DNA from: Elusimicrobiota bacterium
Lineage (GTDB): Bacteria; Elusimicrobiota; Elusimicrobia; 2-02-FULL-39-32
Assembly (NCBI GenBank): GCA_021730935.1
Contig: JAKFYJ010000018.1
Coordinates: 1-64,000, forward strand
DNA: 64,000 nucleotides
Reading direction: 5' to 3'
The notes below the pieces were generated by a model, which saw only the letters and a list, made by a program, of their open reading frames with translations, searched no databases and was not told the DNA's origin. The translations under genes were made by a program, and so were the position numbers. Numbering within the stretch: position 1 is the stretch's first letter; each line of letters starts with the position of its first letter. This document shows positions 1 through 10,400 of this stretch, one piece after another.

Positions 1-1486
1 CCCGCCGGCCGTCTCAGAATCCGTGCCCCTGAACGAGCGCCCCCCCGGAATGCTTTATGTTTATTCAAATTTATTTCTTTATCAAAACCGCGTTCCCGCC
101 GACGCGCTCCTGTTCGCCGCTCGGTGCGTGAGCGTTTGCCTCGGGCTCCTCCTCGGACTTTTCGTTTATTTGATATCCTCCAAACTTTACGGCGCCCGCT
201 CAGGCGTCTTCTCCCTTTGGCTTTTCGCGCTTTGCCCCAACCTCATCGCGCACGGATCACTCGTCACGACCGACATGGGAGGCCTCGCCTTCGCCCTCGC
301 TTTTATTTATAGCCTGCTCCTTTATCTCGAAAAGCCTTCTCTTTATAAAACCCTCGCCTGCGGAATTTCCCTCGGACTCGCCCTGGCCTCCAAGCACACC
401 AACATCATCCTGCCTTTCATTTTTATGGCCGCGGTTTTATGCCGGGAGCGGAACATGACCGGCATCAAAAAAATATTCACCGTCGGAGCCCTTGCCTGGT
501 TCACGCTTTGTTCGGTCTATGGTTTCGACCGCGTTTTCATGCTCCATGATTTCTATAAATTCCTCCCGCTCCCGGATTCTTTCCTCCGCGGCCTGGCCTT
601 CGGCCAATACCACAATTCCCGCGGGCACGCCTCTTTTTTCATGGGCGAACATTCCGCCGGCGGATGGATGAGCTATTTCCCGACGGCATTTTTGCTCAAA
701 ACCCCGACGATGACTCTCGCGCTCGCGCTTCTGGCCCTGGGCCTTGCGATAAAAAATTACAAGCTCTTGAAATTCGAAGAAGCTGTTCTCGCCGCGCCCC
801 TTGTGATCGTTTTGGCCATGTCCATCAGCGCGAAACTCAACATCGGCCTCCGGCACATCCTCCTGGTTTATCCGGTCCTCTTTATTTTCATGGGCCGCAT
901 CCTTAAAGAAAAGTTTTTTGAGACGAAAAAAGGCGTGATCACGGCCGCAGGAATCCTCCTCGTCATTGCGGCAGAAACCTTCGCGAACGCCCCGGATTAT
1001 CTCGCGTTCTTCAACCGCCCGTCGGGAGGAGCTTCCTCGGGCATCAAATATCTCTCAGATTCCAACATCGATTGGGGTCAGGATTTGAAAGGATTGGGCG
1101 AATATTTGAAACAGGAAGGAGACGCCGAAACGCTTTTGTCCTATTTCGGAACATCCGTCCCCATGGCCCACGGCATCCGCGCGCAAGGCCTCCCCACCGT
1201 CTGGGAATGGCCCAAATCGGAACACATCAACTCCGTCAATCCAAAAAAAGAATTGCTGGCCGTGAGCGTGACAAATCTGCAGGGAACCTATTTCAGAGAC
1301 CCCCAGCTTTACGCCTGGCTCTTAAATAAAACTCCCGTTAAAAAAATCGGGGGCTCGATTTATGTCTATGACGTGACGAACGACACAGAATCACAAAAAA
1401 AGATTCTGGAGATTTATGAGAGGACAGGAGAGAAGGAGAAGATTTTGCGGCAAGAAAACAGAGTTAAAACGCTTATGGCTCGATAA
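1..1486 (+). CDS. glycosyltransferase family 39 / PMT-like integral membrane protein (5' end probably outside window)
   Basis: Multi-TM 487-aa ORF; reading frame stays open upstream of the first start to the window edge; PMT/GT39-like pattern. Confidence 0.65.
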   Translation, partial: PPAVSESVPLNERPPGMLYVYSNLFLYQNRVPADALLFAARCVSVCLGLLLGLFVYLISSKLYGARSGVFSLWLFALCPNLIAHGSLVTTDMGGLAFALAFIYSLLLYLEKPSLYKTLACGISLGLALASKHTNIILPFIFMAAVLCRERNMTGIKKIFTVGALAWFTLCSVYGFDRVFMLHDFYKFLPLPDSFLRGLAFGQYHNSRGHASFFMGEHSAGGWMSYFPTAFLLKTPTMTLALALLALGLAIKNYKLLKFEEAVLAAPLVIVLAMSISAKLNIGLRHILLVYPVLFIFMGRILKEKFFETKKGVITAAGILLVIAAETFANAPDYLAFFNRPSGGASSGIKYLSDSNIDWGQDLKGLGEYLKQEGDAETLLSYFGTSVPMAHGIRAQGLPTVWEWPKSEHINSVNPKKELLAVSVTNLQGTYFRDPQLYAWLLNKTPVKKIGGSIYVYDVTNDTESQKKILEIYERTGEKEKILRQENRVKTLMAR

Positions 1487-1624
1487 TTGATTTTGCCAAT
1501 ACCAATTTAATATCGATGTCCTTGGTGAATCAAATTTTGAATATTCAAATTCCCCAAAGTGATGCCTTTGCGTAATTTGCGTACAGGAATTTCAACGGCG
1601 CACCCCTAAACAGTTTCGGCGACT

Positions 1625-1969
1625 TCAAATCCCTTTTGCTTCAGGGATATACTGCGCGTCAGTGTATTTGAAGGCGAGCAGAGGCAGGAAGACAGGAGAG
1701 AGGACGACCAGCCCCCAGCAGAACCCATCGCTCTGCCCGAATTTTTTCCCGAGACGATAGAGGATGAACAGATACGCAATGCCGTTGACGATGGGGACGA
1801 TCAAGAGCAGAAGACACCACAGCGGATATTCGACAATCTTCAGCAGCAAGACAAGATTATAGATCGGAACGACGGATCCCCACCCGGGTTTCCCTGCCCG
1901 ATTAAAGATCACCCACCAGGACGCCAATGTGACAATTAAAATAATCAGCGACAGGACAGGAATGATCAT
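1625..1969 (-). CDS. small multi-TM membrane protein (DUF5684-like)
   Basis: WWVIFNRAGKPGWGSVVPIYN motif and three TM segments. Confidence 0.6.
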   Translation of the reverse strand: MIIPVLSLIILIVTLASWWVIFNRAGKPGWGSVVPIYNLVLLLKIVEYPLWCLLLLIVPIVNGIAYLFILYRLGKKFGQSDGFCWGLVVLSPVFLPLLAFKYTDAQYIPEAKGI

Positions 1970-2000
1970 GAGATGCCTCCGTTTTATTGTGACCGAATAC

Positions 2001-2651
2001 TTAAAGCGGGTATTCGTTTTTAAGAATCGCCCAGCCGGAACTTTTTTTTCCGATCAAATAGGTATGAGTGTAATCGACCGACCGTGTGAAGACGAGAAGG
2101 TCTGCTTCGCCGTTCCCATCCAAGTCAAACCCGGCCAAAAAATCAATATGCTGATTTCCGATTTTCATGCTGGGGTCCGGAACATGCCCCTGGCTCTTAA
2201 AAAAACCAAAATTTTTGATCGCGGCTGGAAACGGAAGACTTTTTATCTTGGTTATTTTTTTAGCTTTGGGCGACAACGGGGAGAGTAAAAGAAGGTCTTT
2301 CGAATTAAGCGCCTGGTCCCTAAGCTGAAACTCTTGAGCGTCTTCTGAACAATGTCCGGAACCGGGCACCGTGTCTTTAAATCCCAATATTTGCGAAGTT
2401 TGAAAAGGAATGAGACTCCAATTCTCTTCGAGTTTTATGTTGTTCAAACAGTAGCCTTCCCAATCTCCGGAACTCGTGGGAGAGACATAGTGAACCGCAT
2501 AACCCAATACATTATTTTCAGCCCTGGGCAGGTTTTCAATAAAAAATCCTCCCGCTCCGTTTGCGAACAGAGGAGATGAAGGAAACAACACAAAAAGTAC
2601 GAAAGATTTAAATGATTTTAAACGCCGAAGTTTGAATTGACGGCAAGTCAC
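2001..2651 (-). CDS. secreted hypothetical protein with FG-GAP/VCBS-like '[13 protein letters not shown]' motif
   Basis: Signal-peptide-like [20 protein letters not shown]; track start at 2714 overlaps hpnH, a GTG at 2651 is a more plausible start. Confidence 0.5.
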   Translation of the reverse strand: MTCRQFKLRRLKSFKSFVLFVLFPSSPLFANGAGGFFIENLPRAENNVLGYAVHYVSPTSSGDWEGYCLNNIKLEENWSLIPFQTSQILGFKDTVPGSGHCSEDAQEFQLRDQALNSKDLLLLSPLSPKAKKITKIKSLPFPAAIKNFGFFKSQGHVPDPSMKIGNQHIDFLAGFDLDGNGEADLLVFTRSVDYTHTYLIGKKSSGWAILKNEYPL

Positions 2652-3715
2652 GAGACTTTGACGGTTTCGGGTTCTTTCGTTTTGGGGGCGGAAGTTCCGT
2701 CCGCAGTTCCCCATCCGAGAGCCACTTTCATGGCCTGGAACGGGTGTTTGAAGGTGTCGTCCACCGACGAGGGTTCATAACCTGAATGGACCATGCAGTT
2801 GGCGCATTTGGGGTTGCCGCTCCGGTGTCCGTATTTGGACCAGTCGGTGGTCTCCAAAAGTTCTTTGTATGTTTTGGCGTATCCGGCCTCTGCCATTAAA
2901 TAGCACGGCTTCTGCCAGCCGAAAACATTTCTGAGAGGAATGCCCCAGGCGGTGCAGTCATATTCGCGGCGTCCGGCCAGAAATTCCAGATAGAGCGGGC
3001 TGTGGTTGAAATCCCAGCCTTTCTTCTGCCAGCCCGAGAGAGCCTTGCTGAACCAGGCCTTGGTTTTTTCGCGAGGCAAAAAGATGTTCTGCTGAGGCGC
3101 TTTTTCATAAGCATATCCCGGGGAAATCATCATGCCGTCCACGCCGATCTTCATCGCGAAATCAAAGAATTCCCGGAACTCGTCCACATCTTCGCCCTGG
3201 AAGATGGTGGTGTTGGTCATGACGTTGAACCCTTTGGACTTGGCAAGCTTGATGGCGTCCACAGCCACTTTGAAAACGCCGTCTCTGCAGACCATGCGGT
3301 CATGGGTTTTTTCGTTGCCGTCGAGGTGGATGGAGAAGATCAAATACGGCGAAGGTTTAAAGCGATGGATATTTTTTTCAAGGAGGATCGCGTTCGAGCA
3401 GAGATAGACGAATTTTTTGCGCTCGATCAGGCCGTTGACGATCGTGTCAATTTCCGCGTGGGCCAGGGGTTCTCCTCCGGCCACGGTGACGATGGGGGCT
3501 CCGCACTCTTCAACGGCGTCCCAGCATTCCTGGGGCGACAGCCGCTTCTTCAGGATGTCCGTGGGATATTGGATCTTGCCGCATCCCGCGCATTCCAGAT
3601 TGCACGCGAAAAGCGGTTCCAGCATCATGACGAGAGGATATTTTTCGCGTCCAAGCAGTCTCTGCTTGACGACATACGCGCCGACGACAACTTTCATTCT
3701 TAATGGAACGCCCAT
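2648..3715 (-). CDS. hpnH: hopanoid biosynthesis radical SAM protein HpnH
   Basis: [21 protein letters not shown] radical SAM CxxxCxxC; directly downstream of squalene-hopene cyclase. Confidence 0.9.
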   Translation of the reverse strand: MGVPLRMKVVVGAYVVKQRLLGREKYPLVMMLEPLFACNLECAGCGKIQYPTDILKKRLSPQECWDAVEECGAPIVTVAGGEPLAHAEIDTIVNGLIERKKFVYLCSNAILLEKNIHRFKPSPYLIFSIHLDGNEKTHDRMVCRDGVFKVAVDAIKLAKSKGFNVMTNTTIFQGEDVDEFREFFDFAMKIGVDGMMISPGYAYEKAPQQNIFLPREKTKAWFSKALSGWQKKGWDFNHSPLYLEFLAGRREYDCTAWGIPLRNVFGWQKPCYLMAEAGYAKTYKELLETTDWSKYGHRSGNPKCANCMVHSGYEPSSVDDTFKHPFQAMKVALGWGTADGTSAPKTKEPETVKVS

Positions 3716-5919
3716 AATTTCTCCTTAGACTGTCGTGATGCGTGCAATTTATTCCGATATGTTCCCAACGCCAGCAGAGGGAAATAATTACGGTAATAGG
3801 TGTATTCGAGATAAAAAACTTTGGGGAACCCGGTGCCGGTGAACTCTTCTTCGTCCCAGGATCCGTCGATGTTGTGCGTGCGGAGCAAATATTCGAGCGC
3901 TTTTTCAGTTGAAGCGTCTTCAAGGAGCCCGGCCGCGAGCAAGCCCATCAATCCCCAGGCTGTCTGAGACGGAGTGGACGGGCCTTTGCCTTTGCGGGAC
4001 GGATCGTCATAAGAATCGCACCGTTCTCCCCACCCGCCGTCGTCGTTCTGGACGGATTTGAGCCAGTGGACGGCGCGCTGAACATAATCCGAATTCATGT
4101 TCTCGCCGATGGCCGCCAATCCCCGCAAGACTTGCCAGGTGCCGTAAACATAATTCACGCCCCACCGGCCATACCACGAACCGTCATTTTCCTGTTCTTT
4201 CTTGAGATATTCCAGCGCCATGGCCACGCAGGGATAGGACTTGTCGTATCCGACATATCCCAGCATTTCCAGCACGCGCGCGGTGATGTCCGCGGAAGGC
4301 GGATCGATCATGGCGTTGTGATCGGCGAAAGGAATTTTTTCGAAGATGGATTTGGTGTTGTTGCGGTCAAAGGCCGCCCAGCCGCCGTTGGAGCACTGCA
4401 TGGAGAGAGTCCAGTTCAATCCGCGAAGATATGATTTTTCGCGCTCCTGGGAAAAATCATAATCCGAGAGGTGAACATGGCGCAAAGCGAGCAGGACCAT
4501 CGCCGTGTCGTCGATGTCGGGATAAAAATCGTTCCGGAACTCAAAAGCCCAGCCGCCGGGTTTCGTGGTCGGGTTTTTCACGCGCCAGTCGCCTTCGCGC
4601 TTGATCTCCATGTCCACCATCCAGCGCGTGGCCTGAACAAGAGCTTCGTGGTCGCGGGGCAAGCCGGACTCCGCCAAAGCGATCACGGAAATGGCCGTGT
4701 CCCAGATGGGAGACAAACAGGGCTGCATCTGGAGCCCGTCGATTTCAGGGCGCGGGATTTCATAATCTTCAAGCGCCTTCAGCTGAGACTGAAAATGAGG
4801 ATCATGCTCGGAATATCCCAGACATTCCATCGCCATCAGGGCGTTCACGATGGGCGGGAAAATGGCGGCGAGGCCTTCGGAATCCTGGAAATGCTCGATC
4901 ATCCACCGCTCCGCAAGCTTCATGGACCAGGTGCGGAAAAAGTGAGGGCCCCTTCCTTCCATCGTCTTGAAAAACCGGTCCCACATGAGGAAAAATTTGC
5001 GCCAGGAGAAAATGCCTTCGTCGGGAGGAGGCGTGGGGCCGACTCTGGACCAGCGCGGTTTTCCCGGCTCAAAAAGTTCGTCCAGCTGGGCGTGAGCGGG
5101 CAAAGTTTTCTTCGGCCTGTTCGACCAAACGATCGCAAGAGGAATCACGATGCCGCGCGTCCATGAGGACATCTCATAGATATTGAAATAGAAAAATTTC
5201 GGAAATAGCATCAGTTCCGTCGGGATCGCGGGCACGCCGCGCCAGCTATAGATCCCGAAAAGGGCCATATAAAATTTGGAATAGGAATTCACTTTATGGA
5301 TGCCGCCCAGCTCATTGATTTTCTTGCGCGCCAACTGCATATAAGGCGCCTCCGCCGAGTGGCCCGCGATCTTGAGAGCCCAATAAGCTTTCACCGTGGC
5401 GGAAATTTCAGCCGGACCGTTTTTATAGATGTTCCAGCCGCCGTCGGGGAGCTGTTTGGAGAGGATGAAGTTGGCCATTTTGCGGACCTTGTCGGCCTTG
5501 CGGTCCAGCCAGCCCATATAGGCATAAAGCGTGATGGTGTCGGATTCGAGAGTGGTGTCGGCCAGGAGCGGCGCGCACCAATATCCCTTCTCAGGGTCCT
5601 GGCGGGAGAGGAGCCAATCCTGGGAACGGTTGATGACCAGGTCCAAAAGTTCGTCGCGGGTTAAATCGTTGGCCGAGCGGTGATGACCGTTTCCGTTTTT
5701 GTGCCCATTTCCGTTCTTTTTCTCCTGCGTGTCGTGCTGAAAAACCGTGTCCCAGCCTTCGGGCTTGACGAAGAGGTTGTCGCGGGAAAATCCGGGCAAA
5801 AGCCGCTCGGCGTTCCTCTGAACGAGGTCGTCATTCACATAAGAAACGATCTCGTCCACGAGCCGTTTCACTTGCTGAGCGCGCTCCGCAGGCGTCTTCC
5901 TTTTCTTGATCATATTCAT
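3700..5919 (-). CDS. shc: squalene-hopene cyclase
   Basis: DIDDTA catalytic DXDD motif and multiple QW repeats ([18 protein letters not shown]). Confidence 0.95.
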   Translation of the reverse strand: MNMIKKRKTPAERAQQVKRLVDEIVSYVNDDLVQRNAERLLPGFSRDNLFVKPEGWDTVFQHDTQEKKNGNGHKNGNGHHRSANDLTRDELLDLVINRSQDWLLSRQDPEKGYWCAPLLADTTLESDTITLYAYMGWLDRKADKVRKMANFILSKQLPDGGWNIYKNGPAEISATVKAYWALKIAGHSAEAPYMQLARKKINELGGIHKVNSYSKFYMALFGIYSWRGVPAIPTELMLFPKFFYFNIYEMSSWTRGIVIPLAIVWSNRPKKTLPAHAQLDELFEPGKPRWSRVGPTPPPDEGIFSWRKFFLMWDRFFKTMEGRGPHFFRTWSMKLAERWMIEHFQDSEGLAAIFPPIVNALMAMECLGYSEHDPHFQSQLKALEDYEIPRPEIDGLQMQPCLSPIWDTAISVIALAESGLPRDHEALVQATRWMVDMEIKREGDWRVKNPTTKPGGWAFEFRNDFYPDIDDTAMVLLALRHVHLSDYDFSQEREKSYLRGLNWTLSMQCSNGGWAAFDRNNTKSIFEKIPFADHNAMIDPPSADITARVLEMLGYVGYDKSYPCVAMALEYLKKEQENDGSWYGRWGVNYVYGTWQVLRGLAAIGENMNSDYVQRAVHWLKSVQNDDGGWGERCDSYDDPSRKGKGPSTPSQTAWGLMGLLAAGLLEDASTEKALEYLLRTHNIDGSWDEEEFTGTGFPKVFYLEYTYYRNYFPLLALGTYRNKLHASRQSKEKLWAFH

Positions 5920-5975
5920 AGGAAATTTTACTTAAAACCGGAGATTAAAGTCAAGTATTTGTCGACGGGAAACGG

Positions 5976-6395
5976 CTAATGGGAAGGAAGAGGAATCACC
6001 GAAATATCTTCTAACCTGGAAATTTGAATCATTTTACGGTCAAGGGTCAAAAGGGGCATGTCCAGGACGCGGGCGCAAGCGATATAAGAAGCGTCGTAAA
6101 AAGCGATCGAATGATGTTGAACAAGATTTTCAGCTTTTTTCCACCAGGACTTCATAGGAATGGTTTCAATCGGAAATTCCCAAACTTCATCAAGCATTTG
6201 GCCCAGAGACAGGCCTTTTAAAGCCGCGCGGCCCGCGCGTTTCGCCGTTAAAACGCTGTTTGCGGCCTCATATCGGATCAGGTCCGGCGCGCAAGGCAAG
6301 TGAGACTCCAGCAATCTTGCGACGACATTTCCCTCTTCCTCCTTCAAAAGAAACGCGAGCCACGCGCTGGCGTCCAACAGGATGGGATCAGCCAT
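5976..6395 (-). CDS. PIN-domain toxin (VapC-like)
   Basis: ILLDASAWLAFLLKEEEG N-terminus, YDASYIACA, LLTLDRKM; overlaps small upstream antitoxin ORF. Confidence 0.85.
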   Translation of the reverse strand: MADPILLDASAWLAFLLKEEEGNVVARLLESHLPCAPDLIRYEAANSVLTAKRAGRAALKGLSLGQMLDEVWEFPIETIPMKSWWKKAENLVQHHSIAFYDASYIACARVLDMPLLTLDRKMIQISRLEDISVIPLPSH

Positions 6396-6609
6396 GATCC
6401 CGCAGTTGTCGGATCATTCGGACTGCCGTGCCCGAAGGAGATGACGGGTTGTCCTGAGTCATGCGCTGAAACTTTCGGATCATGGCTCGCCTCTTCTCCG
6501 ATTCCAAAACCTCTTTAATGGAGCGCCTCAAATGCTCCGCCCAATTGATATTGACCCCTGTCATTTTCTTTCGCATATCGTCCGGAATCCGCAAAGCGAA
6601 CATTTTCAT
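6388..6609 (-). CDS. VapB-like antitoxin
   Basis: 73 aa, overlaps the PIN ORF start by 8 bp; RHH-like N-terminus. Confidence 0.7.
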   Translation of the reverse strand: MKMFALRIPDDMRKKMTGVNINWAEHLRRSIKEVLESEKRRAMIRKFQRMTQDNPSSPSGTAVRMIRQLRDHG

Positions 6610-6671
6610 AACCCACCTCCTAGATTTAAGTATAACAGGATGTATTACGCGTTGTCAATATAAAATTAAGG

Positions 6672-6705
6672 CGGGGCCAGAGCTCATTTTAAAGCCCTGA
6701 CCCCG
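6672..6705 (-). terminator. hairpin downstream of tmRNA, probable terminator
   Basis: Minus-strand CGGGGTCAGGGCT-ttaaaatg-AGCTCTGGCCCCG, 13-bp stem with two G:U pairs; weak T tract. Confidence 0.5.
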
Positions 6706-6712
6706 GGAACGG

Positions 6713-7059
6713 TGGAGGTGGCGGGAATTGAACCCGCGTCCGAAAACGCGACCGTCAAGCCACTACAAGCTTAGCCTGGTATTGATCTCGCCGCGGGGTT
6801 GTCACCAGACAGAACCACCCAACGACAAGCCCGACTGTTGTTTCACCAAAATGCCGCCAGGCGGAGCATTTACGGCTAACCTGCTGTCGACATTCGACCC
6901 CAAATAGCAGGTGTCAATGGGCGAATGTCACTGCGGTTTAGGCAGCGAGCGCCAGTTCTTCGTTGGCGTTTCTATTGGGTCGATTTTTACGGAGCCTTCG
7001 ACCAACTCCGGCTTGCGGCTGTGGCGTTCAAACGTCTCCGTCGAAGCCATTTCACCCCC
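6713..7059 (-). ncRNA. ssrA: tmRNA
   Basis: 5' GGGGGTGAAATGGCTTCGACGG and 3' GGACGCGGGTTCAATTCCCGCCACCTCCA on minus strand, G3:U in acceptor; tag ORF ends ...ANEELALAA* (stop at 6938-6940). Confidence 0.95.
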
Positions 7060-7062
7060 AAA

Positions 7063-7473
7063 TCATCGCCGTGATCTGAAGAATTTTTGAAGAACCTCTT
7101 TTGATTCGGATTCAAGAACCCCGCCCGTCACTTTCACTTTATGGTTCTGCGGTCTCACGTCCGCACAGCCATAAACCAGGCGGTCAATTCTGGCCCAAAC
7201 CAGAGCCCCCATGCACATGGCGCAGGGCTCTTTCGTCACATAAAGGATTATACCATTAAGACGGTAATTCCCCACCCTTTTGGATGCGCGGCGGAGACAA
7301 AGGATTTCAGCGTGGGCGGTGGGATCATCCTTGGATATCGGAGCATTGTGGGCGGAAGCGATTTTTTTTCCGTTGAAAACAGCAACAGCGCCGACGGGAA
7401 CCTCACCCGCCTTTTCAGCCTTGCGGGCTTCTTTGAGAGCGAGGGACATCCAGCGGATGTCGTCGGATATCAT
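7063..7473 (-). CDS. tadA: tRNA-specific adenosine deaminase
   Basis: HAEI and PCAMCMGAL zinc-deaminase motifs. Confidence 0.9.
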   Translation of the reverse strand: MISDDIRWMSLALKEARKAEKAGEVPVGAVAVFNGKKIASAHNAPISKDDPTAHAEILCLRRASKRVGNYRLNGIILYVTKEPCAMCMGALVWARIDRLVYGCADVRPQNHKVKVTGGVLESESKEVLQKFFRSRR

Positions 7474-7483
7474 TAAAACAGAC

Positions 7484-7762
7484 TCAGGAAGCCTTGCGAA
7501 GTTCCTGACGGACTTTATCGGACAAAAATATTTTCATGAGGGACTGATAAGCAATATCCTTTTTGTTTGCAAGAAATTTAAGCTGATCAATCAAGGAAAT
7601 GGGCATGTTTAGAGCCACCAATTTTGAAGTGCGGCGCAAGTTTGGGAACCGGACGCGCTTGGCTTTTGACAGATCCAAATAGTCCGTCGAGTCGTGTTTG
7701 GACCAAAAGGCGATTTCTTCGTCCTCGTTGTGAAACTTAGGAATTTTCTTTAATTTTTGCAT
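7484..7762 (-). CDS. CopG/BrnA-like antitoxin
   Basis: 92 aa, LVALNMPISLIDQLKFLANKKDIAYQSLMKIFL RHH-like C-terminus; overlaps BrnT-like ORF. Confidence 0.75.
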   Translation of the reverse strand: MQKLKKIPKFHNEDEEIAFWSKHDSTDYLDLSKAKRVRFPNLRRTSKLVALNMPISLIDQLKFLANKKDIAYQSLMKIFLSDKVRQELRKAS

Positions 7763-8051
7763 GATAGAATCTCCTTTCCTTGCGGTGCATATCGCGCGCA
7801 GAGATGACCCGAATGTGTTCCTTGCGAACCGTAAAAACTATAAAAAGTAGCCGCTCCTGATCTGTTTGGCCGTAGGCGACATAACGCATTTCCCTCTGAG
7901 AATGGCTGTGATCGAATTCCACCAACGGCTCATTAAAAAATACATCTTCGCATTCAGACGGCTTGACCCGATGCTTTTTCCAGTTTTTCTGAATATTGCC
8001 TTCGTCCCAGTCAAAAAAGACGATGTTGTTTATAAGGTTGGTCAAATCCAT
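7737..8051 (-). CDS. BrnT family toxin
   Basis: FDWDEGNIQKNWKKHRVKPSECEDVF and VISARDMHRKERRFY motifs. Confidence 0.9.
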   Translation of the reverse strand: MDLTNLINNIVFFDWDEGNIQKNWKKHRVKPSECEDVFFNEPLVEFDHSHSQREMRYVAYGQTDQERLLFIVFTVRKEHIRVISARDMHRKERRFYHAKIKENS

Positions 8052-8104
8052 ATATATATTATATATACCAATAGCCCTAAAATGTCAAGGGTTTGGATTT
8101 GGTT

Positions 8105-9283
8105 TTATGCGGGGATCTTTGAAAATCTCGCGGGAGAAAAGGGGTCGATGTTGAGGGTGGTTTTGCCTTTGAGGATCAAATCGGCCATGAGTTTGCCCGT
8201 GACGGCGGAAAGCAGGATGCCGTTGCGATAATGGCCGCTGGCGACATAGGCGTTTTCGGAGCCGGGCAGAAGGCCAAGAACAGGCAGGTTGTCGGGAGTT
8301 CCGGGACGGAGGCCGATCCATACGGTCTTTAATTTAAAAGAGGATAGATCAGGCATGACTTCGGCGGCATATTTGGCAAGGGCATTGGAAGCGGCTTCAT
8401 TTTCGCTTTTATCCAGGCCGCGTTTTTCGGAGGTTGCGCCCACCCAGATTTCGTTGTCGCCTTTGGGAACGAGATAACACGCGGCTGGGACTGGAGAATT
8501 GGGGACTTCCCCCGCATAGATCGGGGTTTGCCAGTTTCTGGATTTGGCCCACCCGGACGGCGTTTCATAAATCAAAATTTGTCCTTTGACAGGATCCACT
8601 GGAACCGCGCCGTTCAGAAGACGGCCCGTCCAGGAACCCGCGGCGAACACGAATTTGTCGGCGACATAACGAGACAAATAGGTTTCCAGGGCGTCATGTT
8701 TGGGATGTTTGAGCTGAAGATCGTCGAAACCATCGCTTTCGTGAATGTCGACGCCCAGTTTCTTGGCGGCTTCCGAAAGAGCTTGAACGAGAGCGGACGA
8801 CGAGACTTGCCCGTCCTGGGTTGCAACGAGGGCACCGAGAGACTTCTTTTTAATGAAGGGAAATTTTTGGGCCAGGGTGTCAGGAGAAAGCCATTCGCAG
8901 GCGTGCCCCGCTTTCGTCTGCCAGTCCATGCGGTCTTTGAGAATTTTTTCCTGGGCTGAATCGATGGCGAGAGCGGCGATGCCCTTGGGGAGATATTGAA
9001 TGTTGATGCCGGTCGTGTCTTCCAGCTCGCCGGAGAGCCATTTAAAGATTTCGCGGCTTTGAACCTGCAGATCGAAGAAGGGTCCCGCGGATTCGGACTC
9101 AATCTGAGCGGCCAGCATCCCGGCCGCGCCGCTGGAAGTTTCGTCGCCCACGACATTGCGGTCCACGATCGCGACTTTATATTTCCCCTGCGACTCTTTG
9201 GCGAGGAAAAAAGCGATCGAACAGCCGATGGCCCCGGCGCCCACGATCACGCAGTCATATTTCTTTTCGAATGAATAGCTCAT
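8105..9283 (-). CDS. thiO: FAD-dependent glycine oxidase-like protein (ThiO-like)
   Basis: CVIVGAGAIGCSIAFFLA dinucleotide-binding motif; WIGLRPGTPDNLPVLG and SGHYRNGILLSAVTGKLMADLI. Confidence 0.8.
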   Translation of the reverse strand: MSYSFEKKYDCVIVGAGAIGCSIAFFLAKESQGKYKVAIVDRNVVGDETSSGAAGMLAAQIESESAGPFFDLQVQSREIFKWLSGELEDTTGINIQYLPKGIAALAIDSAQEKILKDRMDWQTKAGHACEWLSPDTLAQKFPFIKKKSLGALVATQDGQVSSSALVQALSEAAKKLGVDIHESDGFDDLQLKHPKHDALETYLSRYVADKFVFAAGSWTGRLLNGAVPVDPVKGQILIYETPSGWAKSRNWQTPIYAGEVPNSPVPAACYLVPKGDNEIWVGATSEKRGLDKSENEAASNALAKYAAEVMPDLSSFKLKTVWIGLRPGTPDNLPVLGLLPGSENAYVASGHYRNGILLSAVTGKLMADLILKGKTTLNIDPFSPARFSKIPA

Positions 9284-9690
9284 GCTTTCTCCGGATTGAT
9301 GATCAAAATCGACGCCGCTTCAACGGACTCCGCGATCCAATAGGCCTCAATCTCAGCGCGCGGCGTTTCGTCAGGAAATTCGTTCAGGCGCCGCAGGATC
9401 GACAAATCTGTCAGCCCGCCATAAGAATATACAAAAAGTTGAGGCTCTGTGAAAAAATGTTCGCGGCCTTTTGCTTTGAGAAACGAACAGAGGCTGTCGT
9501 CGTTGCCGCAGAAAGCCGTTTTTTTATCGTCGAGCACGACTTTCGTCTTCATCACGCCGGAAAGCTTGCTCAGCTCATAAAGGACCGGATCCACTTTGTC
9601 TTCCCATTCAATGATCGAATGGGAGCGGACTTCGGAATACCGTTTGACCTGATTTTTTAGGGACGGAAAAGAGTCGAGGAGTTTAGGCAA
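9280..9690 (-). CDS. hypothetical protein, translationally coupled to thiO-like gene
   Basis: 136-aa ORF immediately next to the thiO-like gene on the same strand (4-bp overlap). Confidence 0.55.
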   Translation of the reverse strand: MPKLLDSFPSLKNQVKRYSEVRSHSIIEWEDKVDPVLYELSKLSGVMKTKVVLDDKKTAFCGNDDSLCSFLKAKGREHFFTEPQLFVYSYGGLTDLSILRRLNEFPDETPRAEIEAYWIAESVEAASILIINPEKA

Positions 9691-9696
9691 TCCGCG

Positions 9697-10269
9697 TCAT
9701 GCCCACTCAAGGGAATGGACATTTTTCTTGGTGACCTGGACCGTGGGATAAAGAGGCACCACGATCTCCTCAGGCTTGAACCAAAGCTTGATCTCGCGCT
9801 CGGACTCTTTTTCGTCGGAGGACGCGTGGATGACGTTTTCATAAACGCCCTTGGTGGTGATGCGTCCGTAAGCTCCGCGGATGCTGGTGGGATCCGCCTC
9901 TTCAGGGTTGGTGGAGCCGGCGATATATCTCACATGCTCGATCGCGTTCGGACCCTGATAAACGAGCGCCATCACGCGTTCGCAGTTGTGATATTTTCCC
10001 TGGATGTAAACGATCAGGTCTTCAAAAAAAGGTTTGTCCGCGAGCTGTTTATAATGCTCTTTGGCGAGCTCGGGCGAAACTTTCACGACTTTGGAGGCGA
10101 TGATCACGAGCCGCGCTTCCGAAAGTTTGGTGAGGATGTTGCCCGTGAGAGACTTCTTGAGGCCGTCCGGCTTGATCAAAACGAGCGTAGACTGCACCTT
10201 CTCTTTCACTTTTCCGCGTTCCTTGAGAATTTCTTTTACTTTATTTTCATTTGTCATAGGACGGACCAT
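9697..10269 (-). CDS. ndk: nucleoside-diphosphate kinase
   Basis: STLVLIKPDGLKK and AIEHVRYIAGSTNPEEADPTSIRGAYG; active-site region NVIHASSDEKESEREI. Confidence 0.93.
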   Translation of the reverse strand: MVRPMTNENKVKEILKERGKVKEKVQSTLVLIKPDGLKKSLTGNILTKLSEARLVIIASKVVKVSPELAKEHYKQLADKPFFEDLIVYIQGKYHNCERVMALVYQGPNAIEHVRYIAGSTNPEEADPTSIRGAYGRITTKGVYENVIHASSDEKESEREIKLWFKPEEIVVPLYPTVQVTKKNVHSLEWA

Positions 10270-10328
10270 TTTATTTTAAAAGAACTTTTTTGTCAAATTT
10301 TGTAAAATAAGCCGAAAGATTTTCAAAA

Positions 10329-10400
10329 CGGGGCATGGCGAAGTGGCATCGCGCTCGGTTCGGGACCGAGAGGCCGTGGGTTCAAATCCCACTGCCCCGA
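10329..10400 (+). tRNA. tRNA-Pro(CGG)
   Basis: Acceptor CGGGGCA/TGCCCCG, anticodon arm CTCGG-TTCGGGA-CCGAG, T arm GTGGGTTCAAATCCCAC. Confidence 0.92.

Noticed and set aside
1503-1600. Short minus-strand frame ...VEIPVRKLRKGITLGNLNIQNLIHQGHRY* resembling an antitoxin N-terminus
   Set aside because: About 33 codons after a stop and no convincing start or partner gene; too little to call a feature.
4471-5166. 231-aa plus-strand ORF opposite shc
   Set aside because: Shadow ORF on the antisense of a clear coding gene.
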